From JAEUMG01 sp046349315 (GTDB lineage: Bacteria; Pseudomonadota; Alphaproteobacteria; Rhizobiales; Aestuariivirgaceae): a stretch of 64,000 nucleotides of DNA. This document shows positions 18,251 through 26,110 of the stretch, piece after piece. Numbering within the stretch: position 1 is the first letter of the stretch; each line of letters begins with the position of its first letter. The DNA is taken from the NCBI GenBank assembly GCA_046349315.1, contig JAXMCQ010000014.1, forward strand, positions 62,001 to 126,000. The letters are read 5' to 3'. Both the position numbers and the translations under genes were made by a program. Under the pieces are notes generated by a model. That model made no database searches. It was given only the letters and a program-made list of their open reading frames with translations, and was not told the origin of the DNA.

Positions 18251-19293
18251 GTCTTCTTCAGGCTCTTCGGTCCCAAGGGATGATCCGCATGCGGATAGGG
18301 CGCATGTGTGTGACCGTGATCGTGGTCATGATCATGGTCGTGGTGATGGTGATGGCCGTGGTGATGGTGACCATGGCTGTGGCTGTGCGCAGGCTTGCCA
18401 CGCGCAGTTTCCTTTATGATCGCGCCCAGGCCTTCCACATGATGATGGTGGCTTTCCTGCACCGCGCCGACATCATTTTCGAAGCCAAGCACCTGTGTCC
18501 GGTACTTGCACAACTGGCAGTTCATCGCCGTGTCGCCGGTCAATATCTGCCGCACGCGATCTTCGAAAGTGTCGATCACCATCGGATGATCGTTGAGATA
18601 GAGCGCCTTGAGGAACTCGACCGCGGGATACCTTGCCGCGACTTCGTCGGTCGCATCGTAAATGCGCTGCACCAGAATGCCGGTGAAGAGGAAGTAGGGG
18701 AAAACGATGATCCGCCGATAGCCCAATCGGACGGCGTGCTCCAATGTAGGCTCGACCAACGGAAAGGTCACGCCGGAATAGGCGGTCTCGGCCCAGCCGA
18801 AACCGAAACCTTCATGCAGCATGCGGGTGACTTTGGAGACATTGGAATTGGCATCCGGATCGGAAGCGCCGCGGCCGACAACGACCAGCAGCGTTTCGTG
18901 AGCCGGGACTTTCGTGGGAGCATCATCGATCGCCGCCTGGATGCGATCGCCGGACGCCTTCAAGAGCCTGGGATCGATGCCGAGTTCCTTGCCGTAGTCG
19001 ATCTTGATGCGATTGTTGGCGGCATAGGTGTTGAGAACCGATGGAATGTCGTTCTTGGCGTGGCCCGCCGCAAACAGCATGCCGGGGACTGCAAGCACCC
19101 GGTTGACGCCCTTGGCTCGCAATTTGTCCAGGCCGTCGCGGATGATCGGGGTGGCGAATTCAAGATAGCCGAATTCGACAGGGTACTCTGTCAGGCGCTT
19201 TTCCAGATGCTGCGCCAGCACGGCGAATTCCTTAACGGCGTCCTCGTCGCGGCTGCCGTGGCCGCATAACATCACACCAAGTCTCTCTGCCAT
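18247..19293 (-). CDS. cbiX: Sirohydrochlorin cobaltochelatase CbiX (CobX-like) with His-rich C-terminus
   Basis: A class II chelatase, 348 residues. Two chelatase halves are visible: GVMLCGHGSRDEDAVKEF with the metal-site histidine near residue 12, and LVVVGRGASDPDANSN near 135. Also visible are VPGMLFAAGHAKNDIP and VFPYFLFTGILVQRIYD. A CQLCKYRTQVLGF motif near 260 matches the Cys motif of the long CbiX forms, some of which carry an Fe-S cluster. The C-terminal about 55 residues are extremely His/Asp-rich, likely a cobalt or nickel reservoir. CbiX inserts cobalt early, as in the oxygen-independent pathway. First gene of the operon, 20-150 bp downstream of a cobalamin-riboswitch-like leader. 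Confidence 0.93.
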   Translation of the reverse strand: MAERLGVMLCGHGSRDEDAVKEFAVLAQHLEKRLTEYPVEFGYLEFATPIIRDGLDKLRAKGVNRVLAVPGMLFAAGHAKNDIPSVLNTYAANNRIKIDYGKELGIDPRLLKASGDRIQAAIDDAPTKVPAHETLLVVVGRGASDPDANSNVSKVTRMLHEGFGFGWAETAYSGVTFPLVEPTLEHAVRLGYRRIIVFPYFLFTGILVQRIYDATDEVAARYPAVEFLKALYLNDHPMVIDTFEDRVRQILTGDTAMNCQLCKYRTQVLGFENDVGAVQESHHHHVEGLGAIIKETARGKPAHSHSHGHHHHGHHHHHDHDHDHDHGHTHAPYPHADHPLGPKSLKKT

Positions 19294-19314
19294 AGGCTCC
19301 GCCTTTCGATGCGA

Positions 19315-19450
19315 TACACGAGGCAGAGCTCCATTGCCCGGAAGGGCTCATGGTTTGCGCAGCTCCGGACTTGGTCCCCTAATTGGGTCGACCGCACCGG
19401 ACTGTGTTTCAGTTCCTTGACGGAACGCTGCTGGTATCGCGCCGCCTTTC
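19315..19450 (-). promoter_or_regulatory. Divergent, compact cobalamin-riboswitch-like leader
   Basis: On the minus strand upstream of cbiX, the 219-bp gap after cobO contains an ordered set of elements resembling the cobalamin aptamer core. These are GGAAC, then CCGGTGCGG, then a short CGACCCAATTAGGGG hairpin, then CAAGTCCGGAGCTGCGCAAAC, then GAGC, then a weak B12-box-like GGAGCTCTGCC (plus-strand 19322-19332). The GGTG...AAGTCC pairing matches the canonical element at 25.8-26.0 kb almost base for base, but the CCCCGCAACTG stretch is shortened and the peripheral arm is missing. This suits a compact (class II-like) cobalamin riboswitch. Boundaries are approximate. Confidence 0.55.
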
Positions 19451-19511
19451 CTAGGCATCCGGCGCCATGAGGTCAATGCGGGGAGCGACGCGGGAGAGGC
19501 GATCCGCGGCG

Positions 19512-20117
19512 TCAGAATTCGATGCCGGCCTGGGCTTTGACACCGGAGCGGAAGGGGTGCTTCACCAATTCCATCTCGGTCACGAGATCAGCCAGCTCGA
19601 TCAGTTCTTCGCGGGCATTCCGGCCGGTCACGATGACGTGCTTTTCGGGCGGCTTGTTATGCAAAACATCGAGAACCTCGTTCAGTGGCAGGTAATCGTA
19701 GCGGAGCACAATATTGAGTTCGTCGAGCATCACCATTGCGTAGCCTGGATCGGCAATCATGCGTTTCGCCTCTTCCCAGGCAGCTCGCGCATGGGCGATG
19801 TCGCGCTCGCGGTCCTGGGTCTCCCAGGTAAAGCCTTCACCCATCGCCTTTATGGTCACGAGTTCTGGAAACTTCTCGAGGATGGTCCGTTCGCCCGTTC
19901 CCCAGGCACCCTTCACGAATTGCACGACCCCGACCCGCATGCCGTGGCCGATGGCGCGGAACACCATGCCGAAACCGGCCGTCGACTTGCCCTTGCCCTT
20001 GCCGGTGTTGACGATGAGCAAGCCTTTCTCGATGGTCTTGCCGGCCATGATCTTATCGCGGGCGGCCTTCTTCTTCTGCATCTTCTCATGGTGTCGGGCA
20101 TTGTCGTCTTCGGTCAT
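19512..20117 (-). CDS. cobO: Cob(I)yrinic acid a,c-diamide adenosyltransferase
   Basis: CobO/BtuR (CobA-type) ATP:corrinoid adenosyltransferase that places the upper adenosyl ligand; 201 residues from the ATG at 20117. The unusual P-loop NTGKGKGKSTAGFGM lies near residues 37-51, followed by FVKGAWGTGER, the WEEAKRMI helix, and MLDELNIVLRYDYLP and HVIVTGRNA, all typical of the family. A longer frame to 20411 is inside cobN and was rejected. The start overlaps the cobN stop as ATGA. Last gene of the riboswitch-led cbtB-cbtA-cobW-cobN-cobO unit. Confidence 0.95.
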   Translation of the reverse strand: MTEDDNARHHEKMQKKKAARDKIMAGKTIEKGLLIVNTGKGKGKSTAGFGMVFRAIGHGMRVGVVQFVKGAWGTGERTILEKFPELVTIKAMGEGFTWETQDRERDIAHARAAWEEAKRMIADPGYAMVMLDELNIVLRYDYLPLNEVLDVLHNKPPEKHVIVTGRNAREELIELADLVTEMELVKHPFRSGVKAQAGIEF

Positions 20118-23100
20118 GGTGCGCTCTCCTGCAGTACGCGCAGATGGACGTGGGCGGAATTCGACCGCGGAGTCCAGAGGCCCCGGCAGGCGGCTTCCTG
20201 GAATCGCTCGGCGATTTCGCGCAAGGCCGCTGGATTGTTGGCCGCAATGAATCCGCGGGTCTCTTCGTCGCCGAGAAAGGCGTCGTAGGCGAGGTCGAAG
20301 TGATGCGTTTTTACCGCGCCCGTCGTAGCTGCAAAGGCGAACATGTAGTCGACGGTGGCGGCGATCTCGAATGCACCCTTGTAGCCATGGCGTTTGACGC
20401 CGGCGATCCATTTCGGGTTGACGACGCGCGACCGCATGACGCGCGAAACCTCGTCTTCAAGCGTGCGGATCACGGGCCGTTCCGGGCGCGAATGGTCATT
20501 GTGATAGACCAAAGGTCGCTTGCCGCTCGCTTCCTCGACCGCAGCGGTCATGCCGCCTTCGAACTGATAGTAGTCGTCTGAATCGAGCAGATCGTGCTCG
20601 CGATTGTCCTGGTTGTGAATGACGGCTTCGATGGTCTTAAGCCTCTCCGAAAAGGCACGTTCATCCGACCTGCCGGCTTCACGGGCGCCATAGGCATAGG
20701 CACCCCAAACGACATAGGCGCGAGCCAGATCACCGCGTTCGCTCCACAGTTTTTCATCGATCAAGGCCTGCAAGCCGGCGCCGTAGCTGCCGGGCTTTGA
20801 GCCGAATATCCGACTGCCGGCATTCCGCTTGGCTTCGGCTGGAGACAACCCAGTTTCGACCAGGGCATGGACCTCATTGCGCATCCGCGCAGCGATCGGG
20901 TTGTCCGCATCGTCCTCATCCAGCGCGCCGATTGCACGTATGGCCCTGTCGAGCAATTCAATCTGCGCCGGAAAAGCGTCGCGGAAGAAGCCGGAGATGC
21001 GCAGCGTAACATCGATGCGCGGTCGGCCGAGCTTGGCGAGCGGTTGGATCTCGTAACCGGTGATGCGCCAGCTCGCCTTTTCCCAAACGGGCTTTGCACC
21101 AATGAGTGCAAGCGCCTGGGCGATGTCATCTCCGCCAGTGCGCATGTTGGACGTGCCCCAGGCCGACAGGCCAAGCGATGTTGGGTAGCGGCCTTGGTCC
21201 TGAAAGTGGCGGTCGAGCAGGGCACGTGCTGACGCTTCGCCAAGCCGCCAGGCTGCGGGCGTCGGAACCGTGCGATTGTCGAGCGAATAAAAGTTGCGGC
21301 CAGTCGGCAGGACATCAACACGACCGCGGGTTGGTGCTCCCGAGGGGCCGGCGCAGACGAACTTTCCGTCAAGACCTTGCAGAACGGCAGCGATCTCCTT
21401 CGCCCCCGACATCCGAAGCTTTGGCGCAATCCGATTGGCGATCTCATCCAGAACCAGTCGGGCGCGTTCTCCGGGCGGGAAGGCTTGCGACTTTCCCGAA
21501 ACAAGATCTGCGGCGAGCAGTTCAAGACGCTCAACCGTATCGCCAGTTGTCCGCCAGAGCGCATCGCTTGCTGCCTTCAGTGCTGTTGGACGCCGCCCAG
21601 TCCAGGGCGTTGCCATGTCGCAATCGAGCGGATCAAAATCGCCAAGCTCGAGATCGGCCGCCATGGCACGAATGAGCGAGGCATCGCCGCCTTCGCCGAG
21701 ATGGCGGGGGACGCGCGCCAGCGCGACAAGCAGATCAGTCTCCTGCGCGCCTGTCGGTGAGGTGCCAAGTATGTGAAGGCCGTCGCGAATCTGCGCTTCC
21801 TTCAATTCACAGAGAAAGGCATCGAGCTTTTGCAGGTCGCCGTCGCCGTCGTCGTCGCCGGTCAACGCTACATCGAGGTCGAGCCGCTGGTTTCGCGTCA
21901 AATCAAGAATATCGGCTTTGAGCGCAGCGGCGCGGCGGCGGTCGAGGCCCTGGGCCAGATAGTATTCGTCGAGAAGCGCCTCGAGATCCTTGAGCGGCCC
22001 GTAGGTTTCAGCGCGCGTCAGAGGCGGCGTCAGATGGTCGATGATGACGGCCGCTGTCCGGCGCTTGGCCTGCGTGCCTTCTCCGGGATCATTGACGATG
22101 AAGGGATAGAGCTGGGGTAGGGGACCCAGAATCGCATCCGGGTAGCATTCGGCCGACAGGGCCGTCGCCTTGCCGGGCAACCATTCGAGATTTCCATGCT
22201 TGCCATTGTGAATCACGGCATGTGCACCAAAGTCGTGCCTCAGCCAGAAGTAGAGGGCGAAATAACCGTGCGGCGGAACGAGCGCCGGGTCGTGGTAGCT
22301 CGATTTAGGGTCGATATTGTATCCCCGTGCCGGCTGTATCGCGACGACGAGGTTGTCAAAAGTGATACAGGGCAGTTCAAATGCGTCGTCGCGAAAGAAG
22401 GGATCGGTTTCTGGAGTTCCCCAGCGCGTGTTGACGGCAGCTTGAAGCGCTGTGGGGAGTGTCGCGAACATCTCGTGGTAGTCTGCAGCAGGCAATTTGC
22501 ACGAAGCCACGCGTTCAGACGCCGCGTTGGTCGGGCCTCGCTGTAGGGTTTCTATCAGCACATTGCCGTCGCGCGGGTAGTCGCCGACTGCGTAACCAGC
22601 TTCTCCTAGTGCAACCATGATCGCGACTGTGCTGGCCGGTGTGTCATAGCCGACACCATTGGCGATGCGGCCGTCCTTGTTCGGATAATTCGCTAGCACA
22701 ATTCCGACACGTCGCTTGGCCGGAGACGCCTTTCGTAACTTGATCCAATTCGCTGCAAGCTCAGCGACGAATTCCACACGATCGGGAACAGACTTGTATG
22801 TGACGATCCGCGAGTCAGTCGGCTCGTGAAGCTGCGGCTCGCTCTTGAAGGAAATCGCGCGGGTGATGATGCGTCCATCGAATTCGGGCAGTGCGACATT
22901 CATCGCCAGGTCGCGCGGTCCTAGCCCTTGCGCGCTTTCGCGCCAGGCCTGCTCGCTGCTACCGGCGAGGATGACCTGGAGGATTGGGCAATCAAACTCG
23001 GCAAATGGACCTTCGCCGGATTGTCCCATTGATGACACTGCGAAGGCTGTCGCATTGAGGATCACATCCGGAGACTTACCTGCGAAGGCCTTGCCGATAA

Positions 23101-23812
23101 GCTGGACGCTCTCCGCATCGCGCAGACTCGCTACGTAGAGAGCCGTTGTACTGACGCCTCGCGATGCGAGCGCGGTAATCAAAGCATCGATCGGTTCGGT
23201 CTGCCCGCCCTCGACCAGCGAGCGATAAAAGACGATCCCGGCCACAGGCGCGGCCTGTCCCACATCCAGTTGTCTGTACACACCGCATGATGCGAACGGT
23301 GCCGGTTCGGGCGGCATGACGCCGCCGGCAGTCAGAAAGCGGCAATAGTCGAGAAAGCTTTGGGCATTGCCAGGGCCGCCCGCCGCCAGATACCGTTGAA
23401 GACGCTCGCAAACGGACGGCGGCAGGTTCGAATGCGCAGTGAGTTCCGGATCAGGACGCTGGTCGCCGGGCAGGACGGCGAGCGCCCCTCTGTTGTCGCG
23501 CGCGCAGGCGACGAGTTCGTCGAGCCCATACTTCCAGTAGCCGGCGCCCCCCAGCAATCTAAGGACAATTAGCTTCGCGTGGCGAAGCGTCTTCTCGATG
23601 TAGAGGTCGATCGAAAGATTGTGCTGGAGCTGAAGGATGTTGACAAGCCTGAGGCTCGGCTTTGGATCGTGCAGCGTGTCTAAGGCACGAGCGAGGCTCG
23701 CCAGTTCACTGTCTGCTGCCGAGAGGATGACGATATCGCCGCGAGACTGGCCGAGATCGAGGGCTTCTGCGCCACCATCAATCTGCCCGGTCTGTGTGGC
23801 GAGGAGATGCAT
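20114..23812 (-). CDS. cobN: Aerobic cobaltochelatase subunit CobN
   Basis: The large subunit of the ATP-dependent CobNST chelatase, inserting cobalt into hydrogenobyrinic acid a,c-diamide in the oxygen-dependent pathway. It has 1232 residues from the ATG at 23812, close to the usual length. Recognisable blocks include GIVLANYPNKDGRIANGVGYDTP (split here as IVLANYPNKDGRIANG), VIHNGKHGNLEWLPGK near 565, ALSAECYPDAILGPLPQLYP, and a C-terminal VWGAYAYGAREAGRSDER and DSDDYYQFEGGMTAAVEE. The start shares one base with the cobW stop (TGATG). CobS and CobT are not in the window. Confidence 0.96.
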   Translation of the reverse strand: MHLLATQTGQIDGGAEALDLGQSRGDIVILSAADSELASLARALDTLHDPKPSLRLVNILQLQHNLSIDLYIEKTLRHAKLIVLRLLGGAGYWKYGLDELVACARDNRGALAVLPGDQRPDPELTAHSNLPPSVCERLQRYLAAGGPGNAQSFLDYCRFLTAGGVMPPEPAPFASCGVYRQLDVGQAAPVAGIVFYRSLVEGGQTEPIDALITALASRGVSTTALYVASLRDAESVQLIGKAFAGKSPDVILNATAFAVSSMGQSGEGPFAEFDCPILQVILAGSSEQAWRESAQGLGPRDLAMNVALPEFDGRIITRAISFKSEPQLHEPTDSRIVTYKSVPDRVEFVAELAANWIKLRKASPAKRRVGIVLANYPNKDGRIANGVGYDTPASTVAIMVALGEAGYAVGDYPRDGNVLIETLQRGPTNAASERVASCKLPAADYHEMFATLPTALQAAVNTRWGTPETDPFFRDDAFELPCITFDNLVVAIQPARGYNIDPKSSYHDPALVPPHGYFALYFWLRHDFGAHAVIHNGKHGNLEWLPGKATALSAECYPDAILGPLPQLYPFIVNDPGEGTQAKRRTAAVIIDHLTPPLTRAETYGPLKDLEALLDEYYLAQGLDRRRAAALKADILDLTRNQRLDLDVALTGDDDGDGDLQKLDAFLCELKEAQIRDGLHILGTSPTGAQETDLLVALARVPRHLGEGGDASLIRAMAADLELGDFDPLDCDMATPWTGRRPTALKAASDALWRTTGDTVERLELLAADLVSGKSQAFPPGERARLVLDEIANRIAPKLRMSGAKEIAAVLQGLDGKFVCAGPSGAPTRGRVDVLPTGRNFYSLDNRTVPTPAAWRLGEASARALLDRHFQDQGRYPTSLGLSAWGTSNMRTGGDDIAQALALIGAKPVWEKASWRITGYEIQPLAKLGRPRIDVTLRISGFFRDAFPAQIELLDRAIRAIGALDEDDADNPIAARMRNEVHALVETGLSPAEAKRNAGSRIFGSKPGSYGAGLQALIDEKLWSERGDLARAYVVWGAYAYGAREAGRSDERAFSERLKTIEAVIHNQDNREHDLLDSDDYYQFEGGMTAAVEEASGKRPLVYHNDHSRPERPVIRTLEDEVSRVMRSRVVNPKWIAGVKRHGYKGAFEIAATVDYMFAFAATTGAVKTHHFDLAYDAFLGDEETRGFIAANNPAALREIAERFQEAACRGLWTPRSNSAHVHLRVLQESAP

Positions 23813-24849
23813 CAGCCCGAAAGCTGAGCCGTGATCCGCGCCCGATCCAGTCCCTTGAGGCCGATCACCACGAGTTCGGTGCGACGCACTTCGCCGGGAA
23901 GCCATGGCCGGTCGAAATAATTGTCGAGACGTGGGCCGACGCCTTGCACGAGCAGGCGCGCCGAGGCCCCGTCGAGCGCGACGAAACCCTTCAGGCGGAG
24001 CACGTCGTTATCGCGCATTGTTTCGCTGATGCGGGCCAAGAGGTCCTCGCGATCAGCGATGACGCCAAGCGAAACCACAAAACTCTCGAAATCGTCATGA
24101 TCGTGTTCGCCTTCACCCTCGAGCTCGTGATGCGACGGGCGGTTCGCAACATCGGTTTCAGCTTCCGCTTCGAGGCCGATCAGGATGTTTGAGGCAAGTG
24201 CGCCCTTGCGGGCAGGCACAATGCGCGTGCCGGAACGCAGTTTGCCCTGCAGCTCATTGCTTAGCCGCGATGACTCCGCCGCATCGAGAAGGTCGGTCTT
24301 GTTCAGGACCACGAGATCGGCACAGGTGAGCTGATCCTGGAAAACTTCCTCGATCGGATTGTCGTGATCGAGATTAGGATCGGCGGCGCGCTGCTCCGCG
24401 AGCGCTACTTCGTCATCGGCGAAGCGGCCCTCCGCCAGTGCCTTGGCGTCAACCACCGCGACCACACCGTCGACCGTCACCCGCGATTTGATTTCTGGCC
24501 AGTTGAAGGCGCGCACCAAGGGTTGGGGTAGGGCGAGACCGGACGTCTCAATGACGATATGTTGCGGCGGGTTGGACCGGTTCAACAGCTTCTCGATGGC
24601 GGGCACGAAATCATCCGCGACCGTGCAGCAGATGCAGCCATTGGCGAGCTCGATGATGTCGTCCTCGCTGCAGACTTCCGATCCGCAGGCCTTGAGGATT
24701 TCACCATCGACGCCAACATCGCCGAACTCGTTGATGAGGAGGCCGAGACGACGGCCTCCTGCATTCTGCAACATGTGGCGGATGAGCGTCGTCTTACCGG
24801 CGCCGAGAAAGCCGGTGATGACGGTCGTCGGGATCTTGTTTGTGCTCAT
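23812..24849 (-). CDS. cobW: CobW-family GTPase / metallochaperone
   Basis: A G3E-family P-loop GTPase, 345 residues from the ATG at 24849, implicated in delivering cobalt to the CobN chelatase. Walker A is TGFLGAGKTTLIRH (about residues 11-24). The metal-binding CxCC motif is NGCICCTVADD (near 72), and the guanine-specificity motif is VLNKTDLLDA (near 187). A short His/Asp-rich segment (HHELEGEGEHDHDD) lies before the C-terminal domain, as is common in CobW. It overlaps cbtA by ATGA and cobN by one base. Confidence 0.95.
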   Translation of the reverse strand: MSTNKIPTTVITGFLGAGKTTLIRHMLQNAGGRRLGLLINEFGDVGVDGEILKACGSEVCSEDDIIELANGCICCTVADDFVPAIEKLLNRSNPPQHIVIETSGLALPQPLVRAFNWPEIKSRVTVDGVVAVVDAKALAEGRFADDEVALAEQRAADPNLDHDNPIEEVFQDQLTCADLVVLNKTDLLDAAESSRLSNELQGKLRSGTRIVPARKGALASNILIGLEAEAETDVANRPSHHELEGEGEHDHDDFESFVVSLGVIADREDLLARISETMRDNDVLRLKGFVALDGASARLLVQGVGPRLDNYFDRPWLPGEVRRTELVVIGLKGLDRARITAQLSG

Positions 24850-25559
24850 GTCGCCCACATGCCTTTGGTGGTGCGATCGAGTGCAATCCCGGCGAAGACA
24901 CCGATGATGCACCAGAAGGCCGCCGCCGCCGCGATGGAATTGGCCGCAAATTCGGCCGCAAGTCCTGCAGGTACACCTGACTCATGGGTAGGCGGCTGCG
25001 GCGCGCCGATGAGATGCGGGGCGATTATGAGCGCGACGGCGGCGGCGATCGCCCAGTATTCCCGCTTGATGGCGATCAGATAGATCGCCAGCCCGGTCGC
25101 AATGATCGTCCCAACCCACCAAATCTGGCGAGAGAGAAGTTCGGCGGCCGGCGTGCCCGGTAGCTCGGGTGAGAGTCCCATGGCGGGCGCAAGATTGACC
25201 GAGATAAAGCCCGCAATCCCCCACAGCAAGCCGTTGCGCGCGGTGAGAGGTACACCCGTGAGAAGTGCGATGCCCGCGAGGACGGCGGCAAAACCCGCGC
25301 CTGCAAACATGCTGGCGGCAGTGGTGTAGAGCGTCCGTTGCCAGCCATCCTGCGGCGCCCATTCTTCGGGCTCGGCTGCTCCAGGTGCCGCAGGCTCGGC
25401 GGCGGTCGTTGTTTCGTGGCTATGGCCGGCAGGGCCGGCAGTCTCAAAGACTTCGGCCTCGAGAATGAGAGGCGTCAGCTTGAAATGCTGAATGACGCCC
25501 ATGATGAACCCGGCCGCTACTCCAGCAAGGAGCGCGGCGAGAATAACTCGCCCGATCAT
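24846..25559 (-). CDS. cbtA: CbtA-family predicted cobalt transporter subunit
   Basis: A 237-residue membrane protein matching CbtA, predicted by riboswitch association to transport cobalt together with CbtB. The N-terminus is hydrophobic (MIGRVILAALLAGVAAGFIMG). A Glu/Ala/Pro-rich loop with His (GHSHETTTAAEP) follows, and then about four more hydrophobic helices with GLLWGIAGFISVNLAPAMGL and ELLSRQIWWVGTIIATG. The start ATG at 25559 is 12 bp after the cbtB stop. The biochemical evidence for the family is weak; the role is inferred from context. Confidence 0.9.
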   Translation of the reverse strand: MIGRVILAALLAGVAAGFIMGVIQHFKLTPLILEAEVFETAGPAGHSHETTTAAEPAAPGAAEPEEWAPQDGWQRTLYTTAASMFAGAGFAAVLAGIALLTGVPLTARNGLLWGIAGFISVNLAPAMGLSPELPGTPAAELLSRQIWWVGTIIATGLAIYLIAIKREYWAIAAAVALIIAPHLIGAPQPPTHESGVPAGLAAEFAANSIAAAAAFWCIIGVFAGIALDRTTKGMWAT

Positions 25560-25571
25560 GTGAATTCCCCG

Positions 25572-25748
25572 TTAGTGGCAGGGAAAGCCGATGGCGTGGC
25601 GCGTATCGTGAGCCGCGTTGTGGGCTAACGCGATATGCGAAAGGCCGACACCGAAAACCAGAAAAATGCCGATGATCAAGGATGCGATCCCGGCGGCGCG
25701 GCGCTGGTCGGTCAGTTGGATGGAAAGTCCGGCTGTTTGCGTAGTCAT
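25572..25748 (-). CDS. cbtB: CbtB-family small cobalt-transport protein
   Basis: A 58-residue protein read from the ATG at 25748 to the TAA at 25572-25574. One transmembrane helix (about residues 19-40, IASLIIGIFLVFGVGLSHIA) is followed by a short His-rich tail ending in HAIGFPCH. That tail is the hallmark of CbtB, whose terminal HxxxxPCH is thought to bind cobalt. A clear ribosome site (ggaggg) precedes the ATG. It is the first gene after the cobalamin riboswitch and is followed directly by cbtA. Confidence 0.93.
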   Translation of the reverse strand: MTTQTAGLSIQLTDQRRAAGIASLIIGIFLVFGVGLSHIALAHNAAHDTRHAIGFPCH

Positions 25749-25801
25749 TGAGTCACCCTCCGTGCACTCGGTACGTTAATGTTTTCCCGGCGGAAGGCCG
25801 A

Positions 25802-25997
25802 GACGTCGCGCGGCAGGTCTCCTGACTCGCGGGTCGTTGGCCTCGTGCTGCCTTCCCGGTTTCCCAGTGGCTTTTCATGCACTTAGCCTCGCCGCTCACA
25901 GTTGCGGGGGCAGTCACGGATTTGGCCCCGATTGGGTGGTCCGCACCGTGTTCCCTATTAGGCCTCTTGCCGGCCGGCATCGAGGCACCACGGAACA
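25802..25997 (-). promoter_or_regulatory. Cobalamin (AdoCbl-type) riboswitch
   Basis: A canonical B12 element on the minus strand, ending about 55 bp before cbtB. Read 5'-3' it contains TGGTGCC, AATAGGGAACACGGTG, AAATCCGTGACTGCCCCCGC, AACTGTGAGCGG, GCCACTGGGAA and the B12 box AGTCAGGAGACCTGCC (plus-strand 25812-25827). These are all core consensus blocks in the right order. Binding of adenosylcobalamin is expected to repress the cbtB-cbtA-cobW-cobN-cobO transcript. Exact 5' and 3' ends are approximate. Confidence 0.95.
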
Positions 25998-26073
25998 GAA
26001 TCTGTATCGCATGTCGCTCGGCAGGTCGTCAATGAAGGGCGTTCAGCTTGCATTTTGAGTCCTCACGGATTAT

Positions 26074-26091
26074 ATTGAATGATCATTCAAT
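26074..26091. promoter_or_regulatory. Perfect 18-bp palindrome, probable TetR-type operator
   Basis: ATTGAATGATCATTCAAT is a perfect palindrome located 20 bp before the Rieske oxygenase ATG, directly upstream of its ribosome site (aaggaggg, 26097-26104). Its size and symmetry suit a TetR/BetI-like dimer. It is placed to block the start of the rightward transcript. No regulator gene is adjacent. Confidence 0.7.
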
Positions 26092-26110
26092 CAAAAAAGG
26101 AGGGTCCGTC

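Noticed and set aside
18295..18420. Apparent short tandem repeat (GTGATG/GTGGTC units)
   Set aside because: It is the codon pattern of the His/Asp-rich CbiX tail, not an independent repeat or CRISPR.
23813..23905. N-terminal extension of CobN in an upstream in-frame stretch
   Set aside because: Lies inside cobW and has no CobN-like sequence; the ATG at 23812 overlaps the cobW stop as expected.
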